NCBI RefSeq assembly: GCF_010183535.1
Contig: NC_071332.1
Coordinates: 6,200,001 to 6,264,000 of the forward strand
DNA length: 64,000 nucleotides
Source: Caenorhabditis remanei
Taxonomy: Eukaryota > Nematoda > Chromadorea > Rhabditida > Rhabditidae
Direction of reading: 5' to 3'
Shown here: positions 12,142 through 24,242 of the stretch, in pieces
How positions within the stretch are numbered: position 1 is the first letter of the stretch
Layout: every line of letters begins with the position of its first letter
Position numbers and translations under genes: made by a program
The notes under the pieces: generated by a model
Told to the model about the DNA's origin: nothing
What the model saw: only the letters and a program-made list of their open reading frames with translations
Database searches by the model: none

Positions 12142-15100
12142 ATGGCGAAGAAACGCACAAACTCGAAAAAGAACCAAAAACGGACCGACTCAACGAACGG
12201 GTCACAAAGTTTGTAAAATAGTCATTTCCACTACAAATATATGTGTTTCCAGATACGAATAGTCCACCTACATCGGATGCAAGTAGGCCGACGAGTCGCT
12301 TGAGCAATCCGTCCGATGTGGAGAATTCGGGGCATCGAAAGCATACGAAGGAAGTTCCGTTCAAAAAGCCAGCTCAGGTTTTCGGGAACAAAGCCTCTCG
12401 ATTAAATTCCGGCACCAAGAAAGACGTTAGTGATGATAAGGTAATTAGAATTTCTCTGAAACAGTGTGTAAATGACGTAATTATTCCAGAAAGTTGCCGT
12501 CACTGTTGAGAAATGCACCGATCTCCGCCCAACATCCTCCATATCCTCCAGTCGTCTCGATGACACCGACATCCACATTAGGCAAATGATAGCTGAGTTC
12601 AGGTTCGCTACCTTTCCTAATCATTTTCTATTTAATTGATAGTTTATTTAAGAGATGACACGGGAGGCGAAGCGACAAGATTGAAGGCGATTGCTGATAT
12701 AAATTTCATGATTGGCAGTACATGTTCTTTCTTGCAACGATTCACCATCCGAAGCAAACTTCATTGTCAGTGCTTGTAAACAAAATTTGATTTTGAATAA
12801 TTTATTTTCAGCATACGGATTTCTGTCTGCTCTCGCTTCGCATGCTAACCGATCTCCAGGATGTAAGGAAATCGATGCTGAAGTGGAGACGTATATTCAA
12901 TCAGAGAGTCGAGACGCACGAATGATGGGGCTCACGGATGATAATCGAAGTCCTATAGAAGTTTTAGCGAAGCTCTTGTCGAAAACCAACGATAAGCAGT
13001 GGAAGAAAATGGTAAATAAAGCGAATTTAGCAAAAAGATTCTGGAGGTATGGGGAATTGAACCCCAGCCCTCTCCCATGCTAAGGGAGCGCTCTACCACT
13101 GAGCTATACCCCCTCATGTACACTTGTGTCGTGAGGCAAAAGAAATATTGGAGAGAAAACGAGAAAAAAGAATGCCATCAGAGACGCAGACATTGTCCAA
13201 GCAGCGAGCGCCTGCGACCAAAAAATAAGAGAGAACAGACAATAATCTAATTCTTCTATTCTTTTAGATCGATTTGCTAGACTTCATTGACACTTCCGCA
13301 GACATCGAGGAATGTATAACAAGTCTCAAGAAACCACGTGAGCTCGAAAAGGAATTGATTGATGCAGAAATACAAACGGAAGAAATATCAAGAAGATTTC
13401 TACAGAAAGATGCTTCGCGTAGAGGAATTTCCCATAACCTTTCCACAACTTTCAACGACATACCCGAAGAATCAGCTGTATTTTGTGATTATTCGACTTC
13501 TGATGATGAGAGTAAAACGAGTAATTCTGATCCAACAACACCGGATGCTCTCGACTCGAATCGGAACCTGAAAAAGTGGGCGACTGCGACAGATTTGCCA
13601 ATGCAGGCTAAACTCGGTGTTGTGGATGATTTCTTCCGATCGAACTGCTCCACTTCAACTTTCTCATCTGATTGTGACGATGATGGACCCATTTCGCCAT
13701 TACTCGATAAAACTCTTCCAGCTATTAATGAAGTAGGGGATTCATCTGAAGAAAATGAGAGCAGCGAACTGCATACTGCATTCAACACATCTCTTCCTGT
13801 TCAATTCTCAGACAGAGCGAACATCGCGTTCATTGACGATACTTCTTCGACATCGTCGATACCAGAAAGTCTAGGATTCAGTGAAATAATGACGATGAGT
13901 TTCGAAATGATAGACACTGCTATCAAAGGAACTGCAAATATTCCTCCGATTAGCAGTAGTGCTCCCATTCCACCTCCACCACCTCCACCGAGTGTTTCGT
14001 TAACCGGAAGCTTACCACCGATAAATTCGACAGCTCCACCGCCACCGCCACCAATGATGATGCCAGGTGTCCCTCCAATATCGAGAAATGCTCCAACACC
14101 GCCTCCGCATCCAGCATCGGGAATGGCTCCGTTGTCGACTAATGCTCCACCGCCACCACCAATATCTGGGATGGCTCCGATGTCAACGAATGCTCCACCT
14201 CCGCCTCCAATCTCTGGAATGGCTCCGTTGTCAACGAACGCTCCGAGACCACCACCACCGCCACCGTTGCCTGGAGTTCCTTCGATTTCCACCAATGCTC
14301 CACCGCCTCCGCCTCCACCACCAATGGCGTCCAAAGGAGGACCTCCACCACCACCACCGCTACCTTTGGATATGCTAAAAGGGGCAATGGCTGGGTTGAA
14401 ATCTTTCCCAGGAGGTCCCCCGCCACCTCCGCCTCCTCCTCCATTCCCTTTCAATGGAACTGGTGCAAACGCATTTAGCCCAGGAACCTCGACGTCGCCA
14501 GTTCTTTCTCCTGGAGTGGTGAAGTCAGCAGTCGTCTACAGGAAACAGAAGAAGACGGCATTTGTGCGTTGGCCGAAACTGACAATGCAGATGCAAGACG
14601 CTGGAACAGTCTTCAACGATTCACTCTGTGTAGACTTCAATGAGGAGGAAAGATCGAAAGTAAGTGAAGGGAAGACATTAACTTTGATATAATTTTGTTG
14701 TTTTCAGATGGAAGAAGTTTTCGAGGAAGCGCCGGTCAAGCAGCTGAACAGAAAAATCGCTGGATCGGTTGGCCGCGCGTTTGGCAAGTCGTTGAGAGCA
14801 GTCACGTCTTCATCTGACGTTAACACGATGTCTGCAAGGTCTCCGACTAATCCACAAGTTCTCGTTTCGCCGAAAGCTTTGACTATTGAAATTCTCATCA
14901 AGAAGTAAGTAGTATTGCTCTGCTGTTGTGTTAGTTCCATAATGATCTTTTAGGTTGAAGCCACTGGATTTCATCGAGTTGATAGAAAAATTGGAGAGAA
15001 ACGATACGGACGGAATAAAAGTGGATTTGATGACCACTTTGAACAACAATTTCCCAGATAAAGACGAACTTGATCCATTTTTGAAAGTTGAATATGGTAC

Positions 15101-16328
15101 ACTGACCCATGCGAGTGACCAGTTCTGTTGGCACATTGCGCGAAACAAACATTTGAGATTACGAATTGAGTTATTCATAACAAAGGAGAATTTGACTTCT
15201 GAGGTTAACAATGTCTCAAGTATTCCCAATAAACATTGATTAATTCCAGATCGGCAAGTTCCAATCACAGATTGAATCGCTTCAAGAGGGGTGCAAGCTG
15301 GCTCGCGGAGAAGTCGTACAAATACTGTTGAGAAAGTGTCTCCAGTATGGAAACTATTTGAATCAAGGTTCTATGTTCGCTGAGGCATCTGGATTCCAGT
15401 TCAGTTATCTACTTCAGCTGCTACAGATGAAAGGAAAGGGGCAGCATATATCTGTTCGACTCGTCGACCTAATAGTAGCATTCTGTGATTTGCCTACAAC
15501 GCAGCTGGAGGAGATTCAATCGAAAATGGTTACTGTCAGATCGTTGAATCTGAAAGATCTCGAAGATGCAGTCGGACAAGTTCAGCGAACGATCCGAAAG
15601 CTTGATGGTCAGATGAGAAGTTCGAATGTCGAGACATTGATCGCCGCCTATCAGCCGTTCATGGATCAAACAAACGAAAAGCTTCAAAACGTACAGAACG
15701 GTCTCTCTGATGTGAAATCTCGTGAAATGGAGTTACAAGTATACTTGTGTGCTGCAAATACAACGCTGCAGGCGATATTCGAAACATTGGAGCAAAGCAT
15801 GAAAATTGTTCTGGATGCAGTTAAGGTAATTCTGTAATATAGACTCTGATTTTGATTATAATCGATGAAATTTTCAGCAAGCTGCCTCGAAAGCTCGAAT
15901 TACGCGAGCGTCATCAATGGTTACGCTTCCCTCGTCATCGGTAGCGCAACGATCGCTAAGAGAAGGAGAGGTTCTTGCGAGAAATTCGATGGCATTGAAG
16001 AGTCGAGATTTGCCAGTTGAAGAATTGAAGAAGTTCTTCTCGCATTCATCGTTCGGACCTCAGAGAACAAAGAAGATACCTGCTTCGCCCCTCACCACAT
16101 CAGTAAGAGCTCCTTTGATTTTTTCTCAAAAATATTTGGGTATTTCAGAATAACTCACCGACACGAACGATTCGTCGGCGGAGTAAGGAGGCGCCGAAAG
16201 CAGAGTCGGATGAAACAGGACCTCCAGAAGAAGACACCCTTCCTTCAACACCATTGGAACCGCCGTCGGTCACATCACTCCGTCGAGAAGTATTAGACTT
16301 GTCATCACTTGTCGGAAGTCCCGTGTAA
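12142..16328 (+). CDS. inft-2: Inverted-formin-like actin nucleator INFT-2
   Basis: Eleven exons (12142-12208, 12253-12440, 12490-12602, 12653-12765, 12812-13011, 13268-14659, 14708-14904, 14954-15203, 15250-15825, 15878-16102, 16149-16328) give 1166 aa. A Ser/Lys-rich start is followed by a diaphanous-type inhibitory region (FLQRFTIRSKLHS, then EIDAEVETYIQ). A long proline-rich FH1 lies at about residues 450-620. The FH2 domain spans about 640-1035 (VRWPKLTMQMQD; hallmark GNYLNQG at about 865). A basic C-terminal tail follows. Formins of this kind nucleate and elongate actin filaments, with FH1 delivering profilin-actin. The gene sits next to the FAR cluster, as I recall for C. elegans. The start is the first ATG after a likely trans-splice acceptor; upstream exons remain possible. 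The polyadenylation signal is at 16669-16674. Confidence 0.88.
13042..13113 (-). tRNA. tRNA-Ala (AGC anticodon)
   Basis: 72 nt, antisense within intron 5 of inft-2. The full cloverleaf can be read: acceptor GGGGGTA with TACCTCC and discriminator A, D arm GCTC/GAGC, anticodon loop TTAGCAT, T arm TGGGG-TTCAATT-CCCCA. The G3:U70 pair, the identity element of tRNA-Ala, is present. A T-run just downstream on its strand (A-run 13032-13036) would end Pol III transcription. Confidence 0.95.
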
Positions 16329-16839
16329 ATAGTCATTGGAAGTAGCCGGTTCTATGTTTTTCAACGAGCATTCTATCATTTAGTAAAGTATTACTCATTC
16401 ATTTTTCTCCCCCATTCTGTGAGATGCTCATCACGTATACATTTTTTAGCTCGAATTTGCCCCCGTCATTGTTTTCCCTGTATTCTCTACCCACCTTTTA
16501 TTTCGGAAATTCTTGTCCTTTTTTCTTATAAGCCATTCTCTATGTACTGGTTCTCTCATTGGTTCCTATAACTGGTTTCATGTCCTAACCGACTGCATTT
16601 TTCTTCATTTGTACTTTTTATGGATAGAATCGGAGATTTTTACCATTTTTCGTGCTACTATTTTTCCAAATAAAGAGCATTTGTTTATTATTATTAAGTA
16701 CGATTAATAAGCCCGTTATACACTAGCGAAATTTGTGAAATAAAGAGAAGCGAGAGATTTTTGGTGATTGGTAAATTTTTGGGAAAGAAAATGGCAGAAT
16801 GAATCAAAAATTTGAAAAGAAATTAAGAAAACGAGGTTT
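16329..16839. other. 3' region between convergent inft-2 and TPM gene
   Basis: 3' UTR of inft-2 with AATAAA at 16669-16674, then a short 3' region for the minus-strand gene ending at 16840. No gene seen. Confidence 0.6.
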
Positions 16840-18109
16840 TTAAGCCCAGCTGCCACCGCCTCCACGGTCTTTAACCTCTTGCGATGGATACAATCCACCA
16901 CCACCTTGTCCATTGTTGTCATCATACACTGGTTGATCGCCTCCTTGATTTCCAGAATTGCCCTGGAATCCATATCCACGGTTGCCGCCGCCCATGCCAC
17001 CACCTGCAATAGAAAATAAGGTTTTCAGAGTTGAAGGTATCACAAGTTACCTCCGCCGCCACCTCCACGATTGGAGAACATTCGTCCGAGCATCGATCCA
17101 GCCATTGCACCACCTCCAGATGACAGAATGTTACGGAACATTCCACCGGCACCGCCGCCGCCACCGCCTCCTTGTGGTGGTGGTTGTGGATATCCGCCGC
17201 CTCCTCCGCCCATTGCTGGAAAAATTGTATTTTTCTATTAAAATTGACATTTTGAACTCACGATCAGTTGGAATTTGTTGTCTTTGTTGGCCACCGCCAC
17301 CGCCACCTCTTCCGCGACAACAACAACAATAAATGCAGCAGCAACAGCAGAGAGTTGGAAGAATGACTCCGACGAGAAGAAGCCAGAACCATCCGGGAAT
17401 CGATGGCATTTTGAATCCACCTCCTGGTTTCCCGCCGCCTCCTTGATTTCCGGGTCCCTGGTTTCCTGGTCCTTGATTTCCACGATTTGGTTGACGTGGA
17501 GATCCTTGTTTGGAGAGAGCTTTGTCCCATGTTGCTTGCAGAATGTTTGTCAGTGCTTGCTGGTAGTTTTGTTGTTGGAACAGAGATTTTTGTTGCATGA
17601 AAATCTGTGTGAACTCGTCGGCGTAAACGGGGACTTTGTCATCGCGAGCCACCCAGAACTTCATATCATCCGTCGACACGACTATCACAACTGCTTTCTT
17701 ACACTGGGGATCCAATGTCCATTTACGAAGCATATCGTTTGCCATCGTTTCGACAGCTTCTGTGGTTCCTCCTTTCACGTGTTTTGCTACTGCCATTGCT
17801 GCAGTAACTCCTTTCTTATCGCAAAAAGTTCTCGCATTATCCTGACGAGTACGAGTCTCCAATTGTTTCAAATCGTGATCCAATCGATATCTTGATTGTT
17901 CACTGAGCACTCCATCTGGATCGCAGATATTCGCTGTCGTTCTCATTTTACATCTGGAAGTGTTCGAAAATAAACTCGATATAATGTTTTTTAAAAAGAA
18001 CTCACTCTTGAAATTGTCCGGCTGTGGGATTTGGAAAATTGTAGGCATCCCATTCTGTGGTGAATATTGATGTTGGGAAGATGAGCAGAAAGACGAGAAG
18101 CCACCTCAT
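16840..18109 (-). CDS. TPM-domain single-pass membrane protein, MOLO-1-like
   Basis: Four exons on the minus strand (18109-18006, 17953-17262, 17215-17051, 17003-16840) give 374 aa. A signal peptide (MRWLLVFLLIFPTSIFT) precedes a TPM-type extracellular domain at about residues 45-180 (NICDPDGVLSEQ, VVIVVSTDDMKFWVARD, paired Cys). A Q/G-rich linker follows, then one membrane segment (GWFWLLLVGVILPT, about 222-240). Next come a dense cysteine run at the cytoplasmic face and a long Gly-rich tail ending GGGGSWA. This order matches MOLO-1, the C. elegans auxiliary subunit that modulates levamisole-type acetylcholine receptors. That family link is from memory. A role as a channel or receptor accessory protein is inference. 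Confidence 0.8.
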
Positions 18110-19242
18110 CTTGTGGCTGAAAATTGAATAAAAAATTAGAAAAACGAGAACATTTTCAGAATATCGAAGAAAAATTTGGAGAAAAGTCGAGATAAATAGT
18201 TACTAGAAAAAGTTGTTAAACTCGAAAAATACTCCTTTAAAAACAGTAGCGTGAAGCACCTCGTAAATCGACACATAAGCTTATGTGTCGATTTACGAAG
18301 CTTCTATAAGAACATGAGAGAATTTTAATCTTTTGAAACAATTCGACACGACCAACTCAATATTTAATTCATTAAATATCTTAATTTTTTGTTCAAAGTT
18401 GAAATTTCTGTAAAAATTGTTAAGAAAGTTCCAAGAATTAAAAAAATAAAGCATTTTGTAAATTTTTACATTGTTTTTGAAGCACAATTGGGGAAATGTG
18501 TAAATTTACAATCAGAAAAATAAATAAATTGTTGTGTGTCTTCATTTTAACATTATTTGAGTAGTGAAGGACAAACAATTGAAAAATATGTACCTTGTAA
18601 GAAGGAGAGAAAGAACCGAGAGATTTTTTCTGTTCTCATATGTCGAATGTTGGTATATGTCGAATCAGAGGAAAAGAAAGTGGGGGTCAGAAAGAAAAAT
18701 TTCGGTTGAGACGGACCGATAGCTGAGACTGCGAAAGCGACCACAAATCGAGAAACAAAACGAAACAGTGTGTAAAGTGTGATACACGCAGACATGAGCA
18801 TGCTTTCTAGTACACCAGTAAACAACCCAGTTCTGGGCGACCGGACCTTTTAAGAAACCAATTCGAGGAACCTCATGACCGTGGAAACTGACGGAAATGG
18901 GGAGATGAGATGATCGATATCTGAATGTGCAGTGAAAAGTGAAGAGAATAAAAACGAAATAAATGAAAACAAGAGAATTGAGAAGAGACAAACAACAAAC
19001 TAGACGCAGATGTGAAATAATAAAATAGACATGAGAAGTTGAGAAGAGACACAGATGTGCAGAAGAACGATGCCATTGACAACAGTTTACGAATAGCAGC
19101 TGAGGGAGAGAAAAGAGGAAAAAGTGAAATTTTAAAAAGTCTCAAATAACGAAACGATTTTGTACATGTTCAAAAATAGCTGATGAAATGATTTATAAAT
19201 ATTCAAATAATCAGAAAACTGGAAGATCCATAGATCCACATT
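18110..19242. other. Upstream region of the TPM gene; palindromic element
   Basis: AT-rich DNA with a 38-bp perfect palindrome at 18261-18298 (listed separately). A near match to the GAGACGCAGA motif is at 19001-19010. Open frames on the minus strand at 18553-19145 have no recognisable domain. Confidence 0.5.
18261..18298. repeat. 38-bp perfect palindrome (CGTAAATCGACACA type)
   Basis: Each half reads TCGTAAATCGACACATAAG and its reverse complement, centred on AAGCTT with no loop. The core TGTCGATTTACG is a very common repeat word in Caenorhabditis genomes (from memory), so this is probably a miniature inverted-repeat remnant. Confidence 0.85.
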
Positions 19243-20792
19243 TCAGAGTTTTCCAGAACCAAAACACATATCTTGCCCTTCATTCAACTGCTCCAACTCT
19301 CCATATTTCTCCAGAATCTCCGCAATTCTTTCAGAACTTTCTCTCCAATCAGAAATGAATGTATATTCGAAATCCCGACAGAATTGGAGATGATTCGAAG
19401 GGTCTTGCTGACTCATTTTGACGAAAGAGCCGATATGAGCAACGGTTCCGATCTGAATTTTTCACTTATAATTTCTTAGATTAGGGATCTTACAAGAGTA
19501 CGTTTCCCATCGATGAAACAGTAAACAGGGCTTCCAGAATCTCCCTGAAATTCAGAATTTGAAATGAAAAACTTTAACTCCAGATAGATTTATTGCATAC
19601 CATACAAGTCCTACTGGTCCCTAAAACTCCTCTAGCCATCAGATACTTCCGTCTTCCAATTCTACGAATGCTCAGCTTGACAGTCATTTGGCGGACTGTA
19701 TCACTATGACTTGCCGCTGAAAATCTCCAGTCAGGCTACAGTATACCTCACATAGACTCACTTGTGTTCTCCGTTTTTCCCCAACCTGCAATCCAGCATA
19801 CCGAGTTTTCAATTTGGAATTGTGAAGGGATGCTTGGAGTTTCTTTCTAAATTGTACTTTTATCAGGAGAGCAAGTCGTTCTAGTACTCACAAAGTTCAA
19901 AGACCATGTACTTGGAAGTTTCGCAATTTGAGGAGAGATAGCAGACTCACAGACATCGGCTCTTTTTGGGAGAAATACAATTGCCACGTCATCGTTTGCT
20001 TCGGAAACCTGATGATGATTAAAGTTAATGATGACAATTTGTTCGAGGATGAGTTATACTGATGACGTGGTAAAACTGAGGAAAACAAGGCTACACGCCG
20101 TACATATAGGTATATACCGTACCGTACGTACATGAAAAGACTTTAATAATGATGTCAATCAAAAAATTACATATCAAGTAAGGAGTTGCTTATCAATAGA
20201 AAAAACAAAGGTTTGAAGTTTTATATGATAGGAAACCAAATGAATTCAAAGTATATCATTAAAGATAGCGAGAAGGTGAATACGGTAACACTTAAAACTA
20301 TTACTTTGGAACATTTCAATTCTAAATGGTTATGATTTCAAAGTTCCCCTGGACCGAGACTCTTTATACTCACTCCATTCAAAAACTGCTTACTAATCGC
20401 CATCGCATGACTTCTGAACTCCTGCTCACGATCATCTTGTTTACTCAAATTCACATCTCCCAATGTTACTTTGGCTGTTAGTGCACTGAAACGTGGAACA
20501 ATCAATTTTCAGACTCATATCACCCATTTATACAATTCGTCATTCGAAAAAACACAATGTGCTGCAGTCATCGCAATACTTGGTCCAATAAGAACACCTC
20601 CACATACATTTGTATTCCCATTTGGGAAACGAGTTATCACAGAGACAAGGGAGAGTGCATCTGGAAGTATTCATTGATAGTTACAGACGGAAAGTTGTGA
20701 TCACCGAATGAGTTAGCTGGAAATCCATCAATAATTGAAGATCCAGAAGGGAAAAGTGGGAAGAAAGAAAGAAGGAAAAGAAATATATTCAT
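19243..20792 (-). CDS. S1-family serine protease (chymotrypsin fold)
   Basis: Eight minus-strand exons (20792-20705, 20660-20534, 20485-20374, 20008-19892, 19846-19762, 19716-19601, 19544-19494, 19452-19243) give 301 aa. A signal peptide (MNIFLFLLSFFPLFP) is followed almost at once by IIDGFPAN, the equivalent of the mature IVGG start. The triad is visible: His in TAAHC, Asp in NDDVAI, Ser in GDSGSP. Cys pairs include VCGGVLI and CWIAGWG. The 359-bp third intron is the only long one. Oddities: no Arg/Lys precedes IIDG, and the residue six before the catalytic Ser is Arg instead of trypsin's Asp. It is probably secreted and catalytically competent, with unusual specificity. It resembles C. elegans try genes; I do not assign one. 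Confidence 0.88.
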
Positions 20793-21539
20793 GGTGTTGG
20801 ATATGGGAAAAGTCTGAAAGTATGGGAAAGGGATAGAAGGGAACGTGGATGTTATGGTTATCTGTTGTGTTGTTAATAAACATTTATTGTTTCTTTGATT
20901 GTTTCTCAATGGAATTATGTTGAATTTTATTTCAGACCTACACTAATTTACAAATGCCACGCATCGATAAGTGTTTACCCATTTCTCATACCGTTTCAAG
21001 CTGAATGATGTCATTTCCAACGGGGGTCCAAGTCAGTACGATCAAAACTTCACAGTGTACAGAAGATGCTTTTCAACTTGCATTTGACTAAAAATGATCA
21101 AAAGTGAGTGAGTTTCTTCCAGTCAATTGAGTCATCTGCGTAGTTTTCGCGCGAGCTGATAAACTCACCGACACACTGTTTTTTTCAATAGCACTAAGTT
21201 GCGAAACCATTAGTTTCATTTTCCCATTTTTAGGTGAAGATTGCCTTGGAATGCTCCATTTCAGCTTAGTTAGCTTGTACATTTGTTCGCAAATTGATTA
21301 ATTTTAGGCAAGTTTTTCATAAAGTAGGCGTGGTTTTCGCCATTGAATAGTAATTTAAGTTACAACTGATAAGAAGATTCTTCCCCCATTTTCTCTCATT
21401 GCTAACTCTACAGTTGTTTCATATATTCTTTTACCTCAAACACACTCTTTAACTTAAAACTTTACGCATATCTCGATTAATTTTGCTGGAACTGTTTAAT
21501 TATCTGTTCTTCTTGTTGTTATTTTCCCGAAATTAGAAA
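20793..21539. other. Divergent upstream region (protease / Cys-rich gene)
   Basis: Shared upstream DNA of the minus-strand protease and the plus-strand gene at 21540. No coding sequence seen. Confidence 0.5.
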
Positions 21540-23271
21540 ATGTTTTCAGAGATGCCTGCGATTGATCGAACTGTTGTTGTTGAACTTCTTCTGCTACTAT
21601 CTTGTAATCTAGTTGAGTCTCCGCCATGGGACCTCTGTCCTGAATACCAGCATGACTTTGGCCACTGCGAGAAGTTGTATGAAAAATGCTTGGAAGAGAC
21701 CCCAGAACTCGTCGATTGCCCACTTGATAGAAGAATTTGCTACGAGGTGAGGCGATATTTAGAGTTGGTTTTCGAGTACTATGTATTGGATGAAATATTT
21801 TAAGCAAATCGGCGTAAAAGGAGAGGGTTGCAAGTATATCGTGGAGAATGCACGTAAAGAGAAGAACGTTTCACTTGTGACGAGAGATTCAGTGGTAAAA
21901 TATCTAGATTCAACAATGATGAAAGATCTCTATTACACGATCCAAGATCTCAGATGCTCGTCATTAGGTAAATTTAAACTCATAGATCCCATTGGTTTGC
22001 TTGATATTTCAGACAGAGAATATAATGAAACACTGAGGAATGTGATCTCCAAAAGACAAGCGACAGGTGAATTCGTACAGACCAAAATTGCAGTAAGTTG
22101 AAAAACAACTTTCAAACTTCCATGTTTACTTATTCCAGAACGCTATGGCATGTAACGAATTCATAAAACAAAAACCTCAAATTGCTACTTTGAAAACAAA
22201 GTTAATCAAATCGGATAGAGACACATTCCATCAGATGCCTATATCATTTGACCAGTGGAGATGTGGATGGTCACTTGGAGACATAGCACGAGTGATTCTG
22301 AGAAGAACAGCACTTATTGCGACACCGAGTTCTGCTATCCACTTCAACCATTGCTGTGCAATCCATATGGACTGCTACTACAGCAGAAAAGATCGAACAG
22401 ATTGTGATAAAAAGTTTCAGATTTGCACAGAGGTACAGTAACCAGTTATTCTTTTGACTGAAAAATAATTGTTCAGGATGTGGTGCAATCATTAAAAGGA
22501 CAAAAATCAGGTGTCAGAGTACTTAAAGAAATCCTCACTGAGATCATCGCATGGGACGGCGACGCTGCTTATGAGTTCGCAAAGACGATAGGTTTGTTTT
22601 CCGAGCAACATTCTATAAAACACTCGATTTTTAGTGACAAAGTACAGAACTTACTCGGTAGAAATGAATAGCTGGTTTACTGGGTTCAGTGCTTCGGATT
22701 CTGTTATCTATCTTGTTCTACCCACCCGAAAATATGAGAAACAGGACAAGAAGATGATAGAAAACGCCTACGGGAGCTGTCCATTGAACAATAGTAAGTT
22801 GACACAGAACGACTTTGATTTTGATTAAATTTTACAGTTGAATCATCTTCTTATTATACTGAATTCATCAACTGCGATATTTATTCTGATGATTCTCAGG
22901 AAGATTGCTACATTTCGCTCAAAGAACGATTTTCAAACATGAAACAAGTGGATAAAAAGTGTTCCGATGCAATTCTAGAAGTCAAGAAAACTCTGGGACC
23001 ACAAGAACCATCATGGCTTTATTCCACGGCTAAATTCCTTCTCAGTTACTTGGAACATGTATATGTAAAACTGGTTCTTGAAGTTATTTTCTTGATTTCT
23101 ATGGGATGGAACTTCTATAAATTCGTTCGTCCACACGCTGGACGATTTTTCTGTGCCGTTTTTTCGTATTGCTCACAATGCATGGCAGCTCGGAGACCAA
23201 GTGGAGAGCGGCCTAATGAGAGAGATGCCGATGGACCTGAACAAGTGCAGATTCTAAATGAACACTTGTAA
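21540..23271 (+). CDS. Cys-rich secreted/membrane protein with PLA2-like module, paralogue 1
   Basis: Seven exons (21540-21746, 21805-21967, 22013-22092, 22139-22432, 22477-22591, 22635-22793, 22838-23271) give 483 aa. A hydrophobic start (VVVELLLLLSCNLVES) serves as signal peptide; ATG 21552 is an equally good in-frame start. The long extracellular part has repeated Cys clusters, including FNHCCAIHMDCYY followed by a CD-x4-C. This resembles the CCxxHDxCY helix of phospholipase A2, but the Ca-binding Asp is Met. One membrane segment (LVLEVIFLISMGWNFYKFV) lies near the end, with a short cytoplasmic tail. The next gene is a diverged tandem copy of nearly equal length. It could be assigned to a nematode DUF19/T20D4.11-like or PLA2-like family. 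Function unknown. Confidence 0.8.
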
Positions 23272-23417
23272 TTTATTCATGATTCTTTTTATTTTCTTCG
23301 TCCCCATTCCTTTATTCATAAAAGATCTTCAATATCATAATAGCCGAAATGAATATTTCTTACTTTAGTTTATAGCAAAATCCATTCAAAAAAAGAAGCT
23401 GAACCATAACAAAAGAG

Positions 23418-23578
23418 TACGAAGAAGTTACGAATTGATACAAAACGTTATGTCGTATTGTAGTATATATGATGAACTGATAATGTTGTTTGTATTTGTT
23501 CTTCTGAATCATTATTACCGTCATACTCATCATCACTAACTCTCATACGGTTTGTTTTACCTTTTCTAGATGTCTAGA
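23418..23578 (+). repeat. Spacer duplication, copy 1
   Basis: About 160 bp resembling 24071-24242. Shared landmarks in the same order: GTATGAT/GTACTTGATAGACTGATA-like words, TTTGTATTTG, then TTTTCTAGATGTCT against TTTTCTAGACGTCT. Judged by eye. Confidence 0.6.
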
Positions 23579-24070
23579 CCCAATCTGTGTATTCTTTTCA
23601 GTAGACAGCTTGAGAGATCCATTAAGAGTACAGTGATCGATTCAAGAAACATAAACAAAAATTTCGAATTGATTCAAATTGATGTGATAAGTGTCAGAAT
23701 TAGTATCCTGGAGGATTCAGATTTAAATAGTCAGATCCACCCCAGTCTGAACCTTTTTAGAAACAAAAAACATGAGAAATCAAAAATTAGCTCAATAAAT
23801 TCTCTCCTTTGTCCATCTTCGTGAGTAACCAAACTTCATTGATTAACATTGAAATTAGAACGAAACTCGGAGATTAGACATTTGGAGAGTTTAACAAGTG
23901 TTGAGGATTTAGAAACGTAGTTGATATTTCCAGGAAAGATATCGAAACTTAGAAATCTAGGAACCTGAAAATTCTTTTGCGCTTTGTCCAATTAATTCAA
24001 CTTCAATTTTTACTAGTAAGCTTCAAAGAAAGATCTGCTTCAAATATACTTTTATTTTACAAATACTTAA

Positions 24071-24242
24071 AGGAGTTACCAATCGATACAGAACGCAAAT
24101 AAATGTTACATCCTTTATAGTATGTACTTGATAGACTGATAGAATTTGTTTGTATTTGCTCTCCTGATTCATTTTTGTCACCTTCATCGATTTCTCCATG
24201 ACCATCCACTTCGTACTCATGCTTCTTTTTCTAGACGTCTGG
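24071..24242 (+). repeat. Spacer duplication, copy 2
   Basis: Second copy of the tract at 23418-23578, about 650 bp downstream and in the same orientation. It fits tandem duplication of the flanking paralogous genes. Confidence 0.6.

Noticed and set aside
13801..14454. Long minus-strand Gly-rich open frame (217 codons)
   Set aside because: It is the antisense of the proline-rich FH1 region of inft-2. CCN proline codons read as NGG glycine on the other strand.
17275..17895. 206-codon plus-strand open frame
   Set aside because: Antisense shadow of the main exon of the TPM-domain gene, which has splice support, a signal peptide and a conserved domain.
20637..20705. Unspliced reading of the first protease exon into VTINEYFQMHSP
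   Set aside because: It hits a stop at once. Using the donor at 20704 with a 44-bp intron restores the conserved protease frame into DALSLVSVITRF.
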